From: Micromonospora yasonensis
GTDB lineage: Bacteria > Actinomycetota > Actinomycetes > Mycobacteriales > Micromonosporaceae
DNA: 56,609 bases
NCBI RefSeq assembly: GCF_026013475.1
Contig: NZ_JAPDPH010000020.1
Coordinates: forward strand, 1-56,609
Direction: 5' to 3'
Shown: piece after piece, positions 15,634 to 23,476 of the stretch
How the letters are laid out: each line of letters opens with the position of its first letter
Position numbering within the stretch: position 1 is the first letter of the stretch
The notes under the pieces: model-generated
What the model saw: only the letters and a program-made list of their open reading frames with translations
The model's database searches: none
What the model was told of the DNA's origin: nothing
Made by a program: the position numbers and the translations under genes

Positions 15634-16737
15634 ATGCGCCTGCTCATCGGACAGACCGGCGCACCGACCAGCGTCGTCAACGCCAGCCTCCGCGGCTTCC
15701 TCGAGGCGGCGGCGGACCACGACGTGCTGGCGCTGCGGGGCGGCCCGGACGGCCTGGTCGAGGGCCGGCTCACCCCGGTCACCGCCGCCGACGTACCGGC
15801 CGCCGTGACCCGGCACGGCGGATCCTGGCTCGGCGCCGGGCGGCGGGCGGTCACCGAAACGGACCTCGACACCGCACTCGACGTCCTGACCGCCAACGGT
15901 GTCGAAGGCGTGGCGCTGATCGGCGGCAACGGGACGATGGCGCTGCTGCACGCCCTCGCGAACCGGGCCGCCGCGACCGGGCGCGAGCTGAGCGTCGTCG
16001 GAATCCCGAAGACCGTGGACAACGACCTGGTCGGTATCGACCACTGTCCCGGATACGGCTCCGCCGCGCGCTACCTCACCAAGGTCGTCCCGGACCTCGC
16101 CCGCGACCACGCGGCGATGTCGGGCATCGAACCGGTCCGCATCGTGGAGACCCTCGGCCGCTCGGTGGGCTGGCTGGCCCTCGCCGCGACCTGGCACCGC
16201 GACGATCCGGCGTACGCGCCGCACCTGGTCCTGATCCCGGAGCTCGCCTTCGACCGCGCGGCGTTCCTCACCGCCGTGCAGGATGCCCTGCGCGCACACG
16301 GGCGGGCGTTCGTGGTCGTCAGCGAAGGCGCGGCGAGCGAGTTGACCGACGATCCGTTCGAGGCGGTCAACCACACCCGGATCATCCTCGGCGGCGTCTC
16401 CCGGGCGCTGGCCGGGCTGGTGAGCGCGGAGCTCGGTGTCGCCGCCCGCGGCGAGGTGCTCGGCATGGTCCAGCGCAGCAGCGGGGCGCTCGCCAGCGAC
16501 GTCGACCGGGCGGAGGCGGCGGAGGCAGGGCGGCACGCGGCGAAGCTGCTGGCCGACCGTGCCACCGGACTGATGGTCGGCCTGCACCGCAGCGCCGGCG
16601 AGACCGGGTACGACCCGGTGCCGCTCGCGGAGGTGGCCGGCCGGACCCGGCCCGTACCGCCGCGGTGGCGCACCACCAATCCCGCCGACCTCGGCGAGTT
16701 CCACGACTGGCTCTCTCCACTCCTCGGTAAGAACTGA
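15634..16737 (+). CDS. PfkA-family phosphofructokinase-like sugar kinase
   Basis: A 367-residue phosphofructokinase-fold protein. The N-terminal loop 'GQTGAPTSVVNASLRG' resembles the 'GQSGGPT-VIN' group usually annotated as pyrophosphate-dependent. The donor-site motif is 'GGNGT' (97-101): glycine stands where PPi enzymes have a specificity-determining aspartate, and asparagine replaces the usual Asp before it. The active-site 'PKTVDND' (125-131) keeps the lysine of PPi-type enzymes and the catalytic Asp. ATP as donor is plausible but unproven. In this context the acceptor may be a fructose-6-phosphate mimic such as 6-sulfofructose. ATG lies 2 bases after the previous stop; a GTG at 15628 overlapping that stop is an alternative. 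Confidence 0.88.
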   Translation: MRLLIGQTGAPTSVVNASLRGFLEAAADHDVLALRGGPDGLVEGRLTPVTAADVPAAVTRHGGSWLGAGRRAVTETDLDTALDVLTANGVEGVALIGGNGTMALLHALANRAAATGRELSVVGIPKTVDNDLVGIDHCPGYGSAARYLTKVVPDLARDHAAMSGIEPVRIVETLGRSVGWLALAATWHRDDPAYAPHLVLIPELAFDRAAFLTAVQDALRAHGRAFVVVSEGAASELTDDPFEAVNHTRIILGGVSRALAGLVSAELGVAARGEVLGMVQRSSGALASDVDRAEAAEAGRHAAKLLADRATGLMVGLHRSAGETGYDPVPLAEVAGRTRPVPPRWRTTNPADLGEFHDWLSPLLGKN

Positions 16738-16748
16738 AAGGCACAAGG

Positions 16749-18044
16749 ATGCGAAACAAGATCTTGAGTGCCGGGTTCGCCCTGGCCCTCGTCGGCGGGC
16801 TCGCCGCCGGCTGCGGCGGCGGCGACTCGGGCGGCAGCGCCAACGAGATCTCCGTCGTCATGTCCAACCACCCGTGGCAGAAGGCCATCGAGCCCCTGAT
16901 CCCCGAGTTCGAGAAGGCCTCGGGCGTCAAGGTGAAGGTGCAGACCTTCGCCGAGCAGCAGGCGCGCGACAAGATTTCGCTGAACCTGCAGTCGCACAGC
17001 TCCGCCATGGATGTCTTCATGACGCTGCCGTCGCGCGAGGGCCTGCAGTTCAGCAAGGCCGGCTACTACGCTCCGCTCGACGACTACATGAGCAAGTCCG
17101 CCACGTACGACGCCGCCGACTTCCCGGCCGCGGTCAAGACCGGCATGACGATCCAGGACAAGATGATCGCCGCGCCGGTGAACGTCGAGGGTGTCGTCCT
17201 CTACTACCGGACGGACCTGTTCAAGCAGTACGGCATCACACCGCCGAAGACCCTCGACGAGCTGCCCACCGTCGCCGCCGCGATCAAGCAGAAGTCCGGG
17301 GGCAAGGTCACTCCGATCGCGCTGCGCGGCCAGTCCGCCGCCCTGCCGTTCACCTTCGGCCCGTTCCTGCACTCCCAGGGCGTGGAGTGGACCAAGCCGG
17401 ACGGCACCCCGAACTTCGACAACCCCGGCGCCGCCGACGCGATCAACCGGTACGCGACCCTCGCCAAGGAATACGGCCCGCCCGGCGTCGTCAACAACAC
17501 CTTCACCCAGTCCTCGGCGCTGTTCGCGGCCGGCAACGCGGCGATGGAGCTGGAGTCCACCAACGAGATCAGCAGCATCAACGACCCGAAGACCTCGAAG
17601 GTGGTCGGCAAGATCGGCGTGCTGGACTTCCCGGCCGGCTCGGCGGGCTCGAAGTCGACCGTGCTGAACTGGGGCGTCGCGATGTCCTCGTACTCGAAGC
17701 ACAAGGACGCGGCCTGGAAGTTCATCGAGTGGGCGACCGGCAAGGCCACCCAGCTCAAGCTGACCGCGGACGGCATCGCTCCGCCGCGGACCTCGGTCGC
17801 GCAGGACAAGGCGTACACCGACACGCTGAACACCGAGACGCTGAAGGAGTGGAGCAAGGCGCTCGCCAACGTACAGGCGAACGGCTCCACCGAGGTCGGC
17901 CCGGTCGGTGTCGCCGCCCCTGAGATGCGCAAGGTCGTCGGCGACGCCGTCGGCAAGGTGATCCTCGGCCAGGCGGACGCCAACGCCGCGGCCAAGGAGA
18001 TCCAGGACGGCCTCACCCCGCTGCTGGCGAAGAACGCCGGATAA
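16749..18044 (+). CDS. ABC sugar-binding lipoprotein (family 1 solute-binding protein)
   Basis: A 431-residue exported receptor. The signal ends in the lipobox 'LAAGC', followed by a Gly/Ser linker and a two-lobe binding protein of the CUT1 (maltose-type) class: 'EISVVMSNHPW', 'VMSNHPW...LIPEFEKASGVKVKV', 'APVNVEGVVLYYRTDLF', 'LFAAGNAAMELE'. It would capture the substrate of the island outside the membrane. 12 bases follow the kinase stop, with AAGG upstream of the ATG. The same class includes SmoF, which binds sulfoquinovosyl glycerol, but also binders of many oligosaccharides, so ligand is open. Confidence 0.92.
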   Translation: MRNKILSAGFALALVGGLAAGCGGGDSGGSANEISVVMSNHPWQKAIEPLIPEFEKASGVKVKVQTFAEQQARDKISLNLQSHSSAMDVFMTLPSREGLQFSKAGYYAPLDDYMSKSATYDAADFPAAVKTGMTIQDKMIAAPVNVEGVVLYYRTDLFKQYGITPPKTLDELPTVAAAIKQKSGGKVTPIALRGQSAALPFTFGPFLHSQGVEWTKPDGTPNFDNPGAADAINRYATLAKEYGPPGVVNNTFTQSSALFAAGNAAMELESTNEISSINDPKTSKVVGKIGVLDFPAGSAGSKSTVLNWGVAMSSYSKHKDAAWKFIEWATGKATQLKLTADGIAPPRTSVAQDKAYTDTLNTETLKEWSKALANVQANGSTEVGPVGVAAPEMRKVVGDAVGKVILGQADANAAAKEIQDGLTPLLAKNAG

Positions 18045-18049
18045 GTCTC

Positions 18050-19003
18050 ATGAGCGACCTGATGACGAAGTCGCCCGCCGCCTCCGGCTCCGCCAACGCG
18101 GGGCCGGGGGCGGGGGCGCCGCCCCCGCGTCGCCGCCGGGTCGACCCGACGGCCCGGGGCGTGTGGCCGTTCGCGCTGCCGGCCGTGCTGGTCACGGCCG
18201 TGCTCGTGCTGGTGCCGGTCGCGTACACGATCTGGCTCTCCGTCAGTGACCGGCAGTCCGACGGGACGAACTCGGGGTTCCTCGGGTTCGCCAACTACGC
18301 CGAGATGTTCGGCAACCCGCAGTTCTGGAACTCGCTGAAGGTCACGCTGTTCCTCTTCGTGGTCTGCCTGCTGGTGGAGACCGTCCTCGGGCTGGCCCTG
18401 GGCTACGTGATGAGCCTGGACGTGCCGGGCCGGCGGATCTTCCAGGGCATGATGCTGGTCCCGGCGATCACGGCATCGGTCGCGGTCGGCCTGGTCTGGC
18501 TGCTGATCATGGACCCGTCGCTGGGCGCGGCCAACCAGATCCTCGCCAAGGTGGGTATCGACCCGGTGGTGTGGCTCGGCGACCCGGACATCGCGCCCTG
18601 GTCCATCGCCCTGGTCGACATCTGGCAGTGGACGCCGTTCATGGCGCTGATCATCTCGGCCGGGATCCGGTCGCTGCCCGAGGAGCCGTTCGAGGCCGCC
18701 GCGCTGGACGGGGCGAGCGGCTGGCGTACGGCCTGGAACGTCGGCCTCCCGCTCCTGCGCCCGGTGCTCACGGTGGCGATGCTGCTGCGCACGGTGGACC
18801 TCGTGCGCTTCTTCGACACGATCTACATCATGACCCAGGGGGGTCCGGTGAACTCCACGAACACCCTCAACGTGTACGGCTACAACGCCGGCTTCGTCGA
18901 CCACGAGCCGAGCTACGCGGCCGCCCTGCAGGTCGCCCTGCTCGTCCTGGTGATCATGATCGCGGGCGGGTTCACCTGGTTCCGGCAGCGGGCCTCGCGA
19001 TGA
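18050..19003 (+). CDS. ABC sugar transporter permease, MalF type
   Basis: A 317-residue inner-membrane permease with six helices. The EAA loop that docks the ATPase is 'EPFEAAALDGASGWRTAWNV' (canonical 'EAA---G'). It begins 5 bases after the binding-protein gene and ends in an ATGA overlap with the second permease. A Pro/Gly-rich N-terminal tail precedes the first helix. No ATP-binding subunit is encoded in the island, so a shared MsiK-like ATPase elsewhere in the genome is presumably used, as is common for actinobacterial CUT1 systems. Confidence 0.93.
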   Translation: MSDLMTKSPAASGSANAGPGAGAPPPRRRRVDPTARGVWPFALPAVLVTAVLVLVPVAYTIWLSVSDRQSDGTNSGFLGFANYAEMFGNPQFWNSLKVTLFLFVVCLLVETVLGLALGYVMSLDVPGRRIFQGMMLVPAITASVAVGLVWLLIMDPSLGAANQILAKVGIDPVVWLGDPDIAPWSIALVDIWQWTPFMALIISAGIRSLPEEPFEAAALDGASGWRTAWNVGLPLLRPVLTVAMLLRTVDLVRFFDTIYIMTQGGPVNSTNTLNVYGYNAGFVDHEPSYAAALQVALLVLVIMIAGGFTWFRQRASR

Positions 19004-19815
19004 CCAAGCGGCTCGGCGGCGTGTACGCCGCATACCTCGTCTTCGCGGTCATCTTCTTCGGCCCGGTGCTCTTCATGCTCTGGTCGTCGCTGCGCAACAA
19101 CGTCGACATCACCGGCTCGCTGTTCAACATCGCGTCACCGCTGACGCTGGAGAACTTCACCAACCTCTTCGAGCGCTTCGAGTTCGGCCGCTACATCGCC
19201 AACAGCTTCATCGTGGCCGGCGGGTCGACGATCCTCGGGCTCGTGCTCGGCGCGCCGGCCGCGTACGTGATCGTGCGCCGCAAGTTGGCCGCGCTGGGCT
19301 TCGTCACGCTGCTGGCCCGCATGGCGCCCGGCGTGCTGTTCGTGCTGCCGCTGTTCGTGCTCTCGATCCGCATCGGTGGCCCGGACAGCGTGGCACTCAA
19401 CTACGCGCTGCTGATCGTCGCGCACCTGATCATCACGCTGCCGCTGTGCATCTGGCTGCTGGTGCCGTTCTTCGAGGAGATCCCGATCAGCATCGAGGAG
19501 TCGACGCTGATCGACGGCGCGAACGCCTGGCAGCGGTTCCGCCGGATCGCGCTGCCGCTGGCCCTGCCCGGGCTGTCGGTCGCGCTGACGCTGAGCTTCA
19601 TCTTCAGCTGGAACTACTTCCTCTTCGCGCTGGCCCTGGCGAACGAGCGGACGCTGCCGCTGACCGTCATCGCGTTCAACTTCATCGGCCAGGGATCCAA
19701 CGACTTCGGCGGCCTGATGGCCGCGAGCACGCTCATCTCCGCGCCCGCCCTGCTGCTGACGATCTTCGCGCAGCGCTGGCTGGTCCGCGGCATCACCGGA
19801 GGAGCCGTCAAGTGA
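19000..19815 (+). CDS. ABC sugar transporter permease, MalG type
   Basis: A 271-residue permease with six helices and the EAA loop 'ISIEESTLIDGANAWQRFRR'; the usual Glu-Ala-Ala reads Glu-Glu-Ser. It pairs with the MalF-type permease to form the import channel. The start is fixed by ATGA overlap with the previous gene, and its own TGA overlaps the GTG of the zinc dehydrogenase, so the whole set is co-translated. Gly/Asp-rich 'FIGQGSNDFGGL' lies near the last helices, as in other CUT1 proteins. Confidence 0.93.
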   Translation: MTKRLGGVYAAYLVFAVIFFGPVLFMLWSSLRNNVDITGSLFNIASPLTLENFTNLFERFEFGRYIANSFIVAGGSTILGLVLGAPAAYVIVRRKLAALGFVTLLARMAPGVLFVLPLFVLSIRIGGPDSVALNYALLIVAHLIITLPLCIWLLVPFFEEIPISIEESTLIDGANAWQRFRRIALPLALPGLSVALTLSFIFSWNYFLFALALANERTLPLTVIAFNFIGQGSNDFGGLMAASTLISAPALLLTIFAQRWLVRGITGGAVK

Positions 19816-20810
19816 CGTCCACGAGAGCCCGCTTCCAGGGCAACGGCGAGATCACGTTCGAGAAGGTCACGCTCGGCGACGTCGCCGAGGGCGACGTACG
19901 CCTGCGGGTCGACGTCTGCGCGCTCTGCGGGTCGGACAAGCGGCTGCTGCAGAGCGGCTCGACCGTCGTTCCGGGCCACGAGATCGGGGGCACGGTCGTC
20001 GGCGGAGCACTGCCCGAGGGTACGCGCGGGATCGTCTACATCCCGGTCTTCTGCGGTACGTGCCTGCGCTGCGCCGCCGGCCGCACCAACCAGTGCCTGA
20101 ACCTGTCGCAGCTGATCGGCTGGCAGCGGGACGGCGGTTTCGCCGAACACGTCGACGTCCCGGCGCGGTGCGTCCTGCCGGTGCCGGACGACATCCCGCT
20201 GTCGGTCGCGGTCCTCGGGCTCGACACGGTCGGCACTGCCGCGCACGCCCTGCGGCTGGCGCTGCGGACGCAGGACACGGTGGACCGCGCGCTGGTCGTC
20301 GGCGCTGGGCCCCTCGGCCTCGGTGTCGTCGCGGTCGCCCAGGCCATGGGGATCGCCGTGGACGCCTTCGACCCCAATCCCACTCGCCTCGAGGCCGCGG
20401 CGACACTCGGCGCCACGCCCGCCGGTGACCTGACCGCCGAGAACCAGTACGACATGGTCGTCGAGGTCAGCGGCGCGAACGCGGCCCGGGAGACGGCACA
20501 GCGGGTGGTCCGACCCGGCGGCACGGTCGTCGCGCTCGGCGAGTCGAACGAGCCGTACACGATGCCCGCGACGCCGCGCTGGCGGCGGACCGACTGCTAC
20601 ACCGTCCGGTCCTTCTACTTCCCGATCAACGAGGTCGAGGCGAACTGGGACCTGCTGCGCGTCATGGGCGCGTCGCTGCGCGACCTCATCGTCAAACCCC
20701 TCACCCTGCCCGAGCTGCCCGAAGCGTTCGCCCGCTTCGTGGCCGGCGACTACGTCAAGCCCTGCATCGTGTCGGCGGACGCCCATCTCGTGTCGGAGGT
20801 AACCCGATGA
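19812..20810 (+). CDS. Zinc-dependent medium-chain dehydrogenase (first copy)
   Basis: A 332-residue MDR enzyme. Catalytic zinc ligands are Cys39 ('CALCGSD') and His56-Glu57 ('PGHE'). The structural zinc site is Cys81, Cys84, Cys87 and Cys95. The NAD(P) fold starts 'ALVVGAGPLGLGVVA'. It resembles sorbitol/threonine dehydrogenase-type enzymes that oxidise a secondary alcohol of a polyol or sugar. GTG overlaps the permease stop. Two MDR enzymes in one operon suggest oxidation at two positions, or an oxidation-reduction epimerisation; that is inference. The N-terminus is shorter than in typical MDR proteins. Confidence 0.9.
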   Translation: MTSTRARFQGNGEITFEKVTLGDVAEGDVRLRVDVCALCGSDKRLLQSGSTVVPGHEIGGTVVGGALPEGTRGIVYIPVFCGTCLRCAAGRTNQCLNLSQLIGWQRDGGFAEHVDVPARCVLPVPDDIPLSVAVLGLDTVGTAAHALRLALRTQDTVDRALVVGAGPLGLGVVAVAQAMGIAVDAFDPNPTRLEAAATLGATPAGDLTAENQYDMVVEVSGANAARETAQRVVRPGGTVVALGESNEPYTMPATPRWRRTDCYTVRSFYFPINEVEANWDLLRVMGASLRDLIVKPLTLPELPEAFARFVAGDYVKPCIVSADAHLVSEVTR

Positions 20811-21667
20811 GCCTGTTGATCCTCGCCGTCGACCAGCGTCCCTGGCTCACCCAGGCCCTGTACGGCCACACCGCCACCGCGCTGCCGGCGGAGCGCGCGG
20901 CGATCACCGACGGCAAGCACATGGTCCTCGAAGGACTGCTCGCCGCCCTCGAAGCCGAGCCGCGCCTGGCCGCGCACGCCGGCATCCTCGTCGACGAGCA
21001 ACTCGGCGCGGGGGTACCCGAGCGGGCCCGGGCCCATCAGGTCAGGCTGAGCATGCCGGTCGAGCGCGGTGGCTGCGACGTGTACGAGACCGAGCCGGTC
21101 GACCTGCCGGCGTTCCTCGCCCACTTCCGACCCGAGTTCCCCAAGGTGCTGGTCCGCTACAACGTCGAGGGGTCGGCGTCGGACAACCGCGAGCAGCGGT
21201 CCCGGCTGGCCAAGGTCTCGCAGGCGGTCCGGGACTCCGGGGGCCGGTTCCTCTTCGAGCTGCTCGTGCCGCCGACACCCGAGCAGCGGACCATCCCGAG
21301 CGAGGTGTTCGACACCGAGGTGCGGCCCGGGCTCATCCACCGGGCGATGGCGGAGATCGTCGAGGAGGTACCCGTCGACGTCTGGAAGCTGGAGCACCTC
21401 AGCGCGCCGGAGCACTACCGGACCGCCGCCGACCTGGCCGCGCAGACCGGCGGCGAGTGCATCCTGCTGGGCGCGAACGCACCGAGGGTCACAGTCGACG
21501 GTTGGCTCACCGACGCCGCCGCCAACGGGTTCACCGGCTTCGCGATCGGCCGTAGCATCTGGTGGGACTCGCTGCGCGGACTTCTGGCCGGCGACTTGAC
21601 GCGGCCCGAGGCGATCGCGGCGGTCGCTGCCAACTACCGCCACTTCGCAGGGACGTTCCTTCAGTGA
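20807..21667 (+). CDS. Stand-alone DUF2090 (IolJ/IolC-C-like) class I aldolase
   Basis: A 286-residue protein that begins 'LLILAVDQRPWL' and keeps 'AGILVDEQLGAGV', 'VDVWKLEHLS' (Lys194) and 'GFAIGRSIWWDSLRG'. DUF2090 is the domain found at the C-terminus of some IolC kinases and related to the IolJ aldolase, which cleaves 2-deoxy-5-keto-gluconate-6-phosphate to DHAP and malonate semialdehyde. Lys194 is the likely Schiff-base residue. The motifs align in order with those of the YihT-like protein of the same island, so the two are distant relatives. It is coupled by ATGA to the dehydrogenase and by GTGA to the GntR gene. Substrate unknown. Confidence 0.82.
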   Translation: MSLLILAVDQRPWLTQALYGHTATALPAERAAITDGKHMVLEGLLAALEAEPRLAAHAGILVDEQLGAGVPERARAHQVRLSMPVERGGCDVYETEPVDLPAFLAHFRPEFPKVLVRYNVEGSASDNREQRSRLAKVSQAVRDSGGRFLFELLVPPTPEQRTIPSEVFDTEVRPGLIHRAMAEIVEEVPVDVWKLEHLSAPEHYRTAADLAAQTGGECILLGANAPRVTVDGWLTDAAANGFTGFAIGRSIWWDSLRGLLAGDLTRPEAIAAVAANYRHFAGTFLQ

Positions 21668-22314
21668 CCAGCTCTCTTCAGGCCGACCCGCAGCGCGTCG
21701 GTGAAGTGCTCTACAAGACCCTTCGCGACCGGATCATCTCCGGTGAGCTGCGGCCGGGCACGCGGCTGAGCGTCCCGGCCCTCGCCGAGGAGTTCCGGGT
21801 CAGCCGCAGCCCGGTCCGGGACGCGGTGATCCGGCTCGTCCAGGAGAACCTGGCCGCCGAGACGATGAACCGTGGCGCGGAGGTCGCCCGCATCTCCCGC
21901 GCGGAGCTGGTCAGCCTGTACGAGGCCCGCGAGGTCCTGGAAGGAGCGGTGGCCCGGCTGGCGACGGAGAAATACGAGGCAGCGCTGCGGCGTAGCCTGC
22001 TCGCGCTGCTCACCGAGCACCGCACGGTCGCGGAGCAGGGCGACTTCGCCCGCCACATCGAGCTGGACGCGGCCTTCCACCGGGAGATCCGGCAGGCGGC
22101 GAAGAGCCCAGTGCTGTCCCGGATGCTCGACGGCGTCCAGAGCCGGGTCCTGGTGGCGATGCGCTCCACCAGCCTGACCGGCGGCATGGTCCAGGCCGTT
22201 CACGACCACCAGGCCATCTTCGAGGCCATCGGCTCCGGTGACCCGGAAGCCGCCGAGGAAGCCGCCCGCGCACACATCCACCGACTGAAGGAGTTGCTCC
22301 GTGCTGCTGACTGA
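21664..22314 (+). CDS. GntR-family regulator, FadR (FCD) subfamily
   Basis: A 216-residue regulator. The N-terminal winged helix has 'ISGELRPGTRLSVPALAEEF' and 'VSRSPVRDAVIRLVQENL', the GntR signature. The C-terminal part is an all-helical FCD domain with the metal-binding histidines expected around 'FHREI' and 'HDHQAI'. FCD regulators respond to organic acids, sugar acids or their derivatives, which fits a dehydratase operon. The GTG overlaps the DUF2090 stop. It is unusual in sitting inside the structural operon rather than beside it, so it may be autoregulated with the whole unit. Confidence 0.92.
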   Translation: MTSSLQADPQRVGEVLYKTLRDRIISGELRPGTRLSVPALAEEFRVSRSPVRDAVIRLVQENLAAETMNRGAEVARISRAELVSLYEAREVLEGAVARLATEKYEAALRRSLLALLTEHRTVAEQGDFARHIELDAAFHREIRQAAKSPVLSRMLDGVQSRVLVAMRSTSLTGGMVQAVHDHQAIFEAIGSGDPEAAEEAARAHIHRLKELLRAAD

Positions 22315-23329
22315 GGCCCGCTTCTTCGGCACCGGCGACGTACGGCTGCTCAAGTCCGAGCCGGCGCCGCTCGGCCCGGCGGAAGTGGCGATCGCGCCCC
22401 TCGCAGTCGGCGTCTGCGGCACCGACAGCCACATCGTCGCCGGCAGCTTCGCCGCCGCGCCGCAGGTCGTGCTCGGCCATGAGGTGTGCGGCCGGATCAC
22501 CGAGGTGGGTGCGGCGGTCGACGGGCTCACCGTCGGCGACCTGGTCACCGTCGAACCGCACGACTACTGCACCCGCTGTACCTACTGCCGCCTCGGGCAG
22601 GAACACCTCTGCGACAGCAAGCGGGGGTACGGCGTGAAGCTTGACGGCGGCATGACCGAGCGGATGACGGTGCCGGCGCGGATCGCGTACCGGCTGCCGG
22701 ACGCGACGCCGCCGTGGATCGGGGCGCTGACCGAGCCGCTCGCCTGTTGCCTGCACGGGATGGACCAGCTGAACCCGCGCTCGGGCCTGCCGATCCTCAT
22801 CTTCGGCGCGGGACCGGCCGGGGCGATGATGGTCGCCCTCGCCAAGGCCCGCGGGCTCGCGCCGGTCGTGGTGCTGGACCCGCGCGCCGACCGGCGGGAG
22901 GCCGCCCTGCGGATGGGCGCGGACGCCGCCCTCGACCCGGCGTCGCTGGACGAGGCGATCGCGCTGACCGACGGGCTCGGCTTTCCGCACGTGATCGACG
23001 CGGTCGGCTCCGGCCGGATCCTGGAGTCGGCGATCACCGCGTCGTCGCGCGGTGGTCGGATCCTCGTCTTCGGGGTGGCCCGGCCCGACGACGAGGCCCG
23101 GGTACGCCCCAACGAGATTTTCGCGCGGGAGCTGACGCTCGTCGGTGCGGTGATCAACCCGTACACGCACCATCGCGCGGTGCAGATGCTGCCAACCCTG
23201 GGCCTGGACCGGCTGCGGCCCGCCTTCTACGGCCTGGACCAGCTACCGGCGGCCCTCGAAGCACAGCGGACCGGCACGGCCGACAAGGTGTTCATCGCCC
23301 CGCACGGCATCGCCGCCGCACGGGGTTGA
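22301..23329 (+). CDS. Zinc-dependent medium-chain dehydrogenase (second copy)
   Basis: A 342-residue MDR enzyme of the threonine/sorbitol dehydrogenase type. It has catalytic Cys39 ('GVCGTD') and His60-Glu61 ('LGHE'), structural cysteines Cys90, Cys93, Cys96 and Cys104, and coenzyme loop 'ILIFGAGPAGAMMVALAKA'. The GTG start lies inside the end of the GntR gene (14-base overlap) and has AAGGAG seven to eight bases upstream within the GntR reading frame. It is clearly different in sequence from the first dehydrogenase and closes the operon before a strong hairpin. Confidence 0.92.
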   Translation: MLLTEARFFGTGDVRLLKSEPAPLGPAEVAIAPLAVGVCGTDSHIVAGSFAAAPQVVLGHEVCGRITEVGAAVDGLTVGDLVTVEPHDYCTRCTYCRLGQEHLCDSKRGYGVKLDGGMTERMTVPARIAYRLPDATPPWIGALTEPLACCLHGMDQLNPRSGLPILIFGAGPAGAMMVALAKARGLAPVVVLDPRADRREAALRMGADAALDPASLDEAIALTDGLGFPHVIDAVGSGRILESAITASSRGGRILVFGVARPDDEARVRPNEIFARELTLVGAVINPYTHHRAVQMLPTLGLDRLRPAFYGLDQLPAALEAQRTGTADKVFIAPHGIAAARG

Positions 23330-23354
23330 CGGCCCACCGCTGACGGACACGCAG

Positions 23355-23383
23355 CGGAGGGGCTGCAGGTCGCAGCCCCTCCG
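23355..23383 (+). terminator. Strong stem-loop terminator closing the operon
   Basis: A perfect 12-bp stem CGGAGGGGCTGC / GCAGCCCCTCCG with a 5-base loop, 26 bases after the stop of the last dehydrogenase gene. It marks the end of the ten-gene operon. No U-tract follows. Confidence 0.8.
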
Positions 23384-23476
23384 GCTACCTGATCGCGACC
23401 GTTACGGAGGACCCGCGGTCGCGCATGCTCAAGGAGATCGCCCAGGATCGGCAAGGCTTCGGCACGCACCTGCCAT

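Noticed and set aside
11076..23329. Straight assignment of the island as a complete sulfo-EMP pathway
   Set aside because: No sulfoquinovosidase, sulfoquinovose isomerase or PfkB-type sulfofructose kinase is present, and several genes have no role in that pathway, so only a partial resemblance is claimed.
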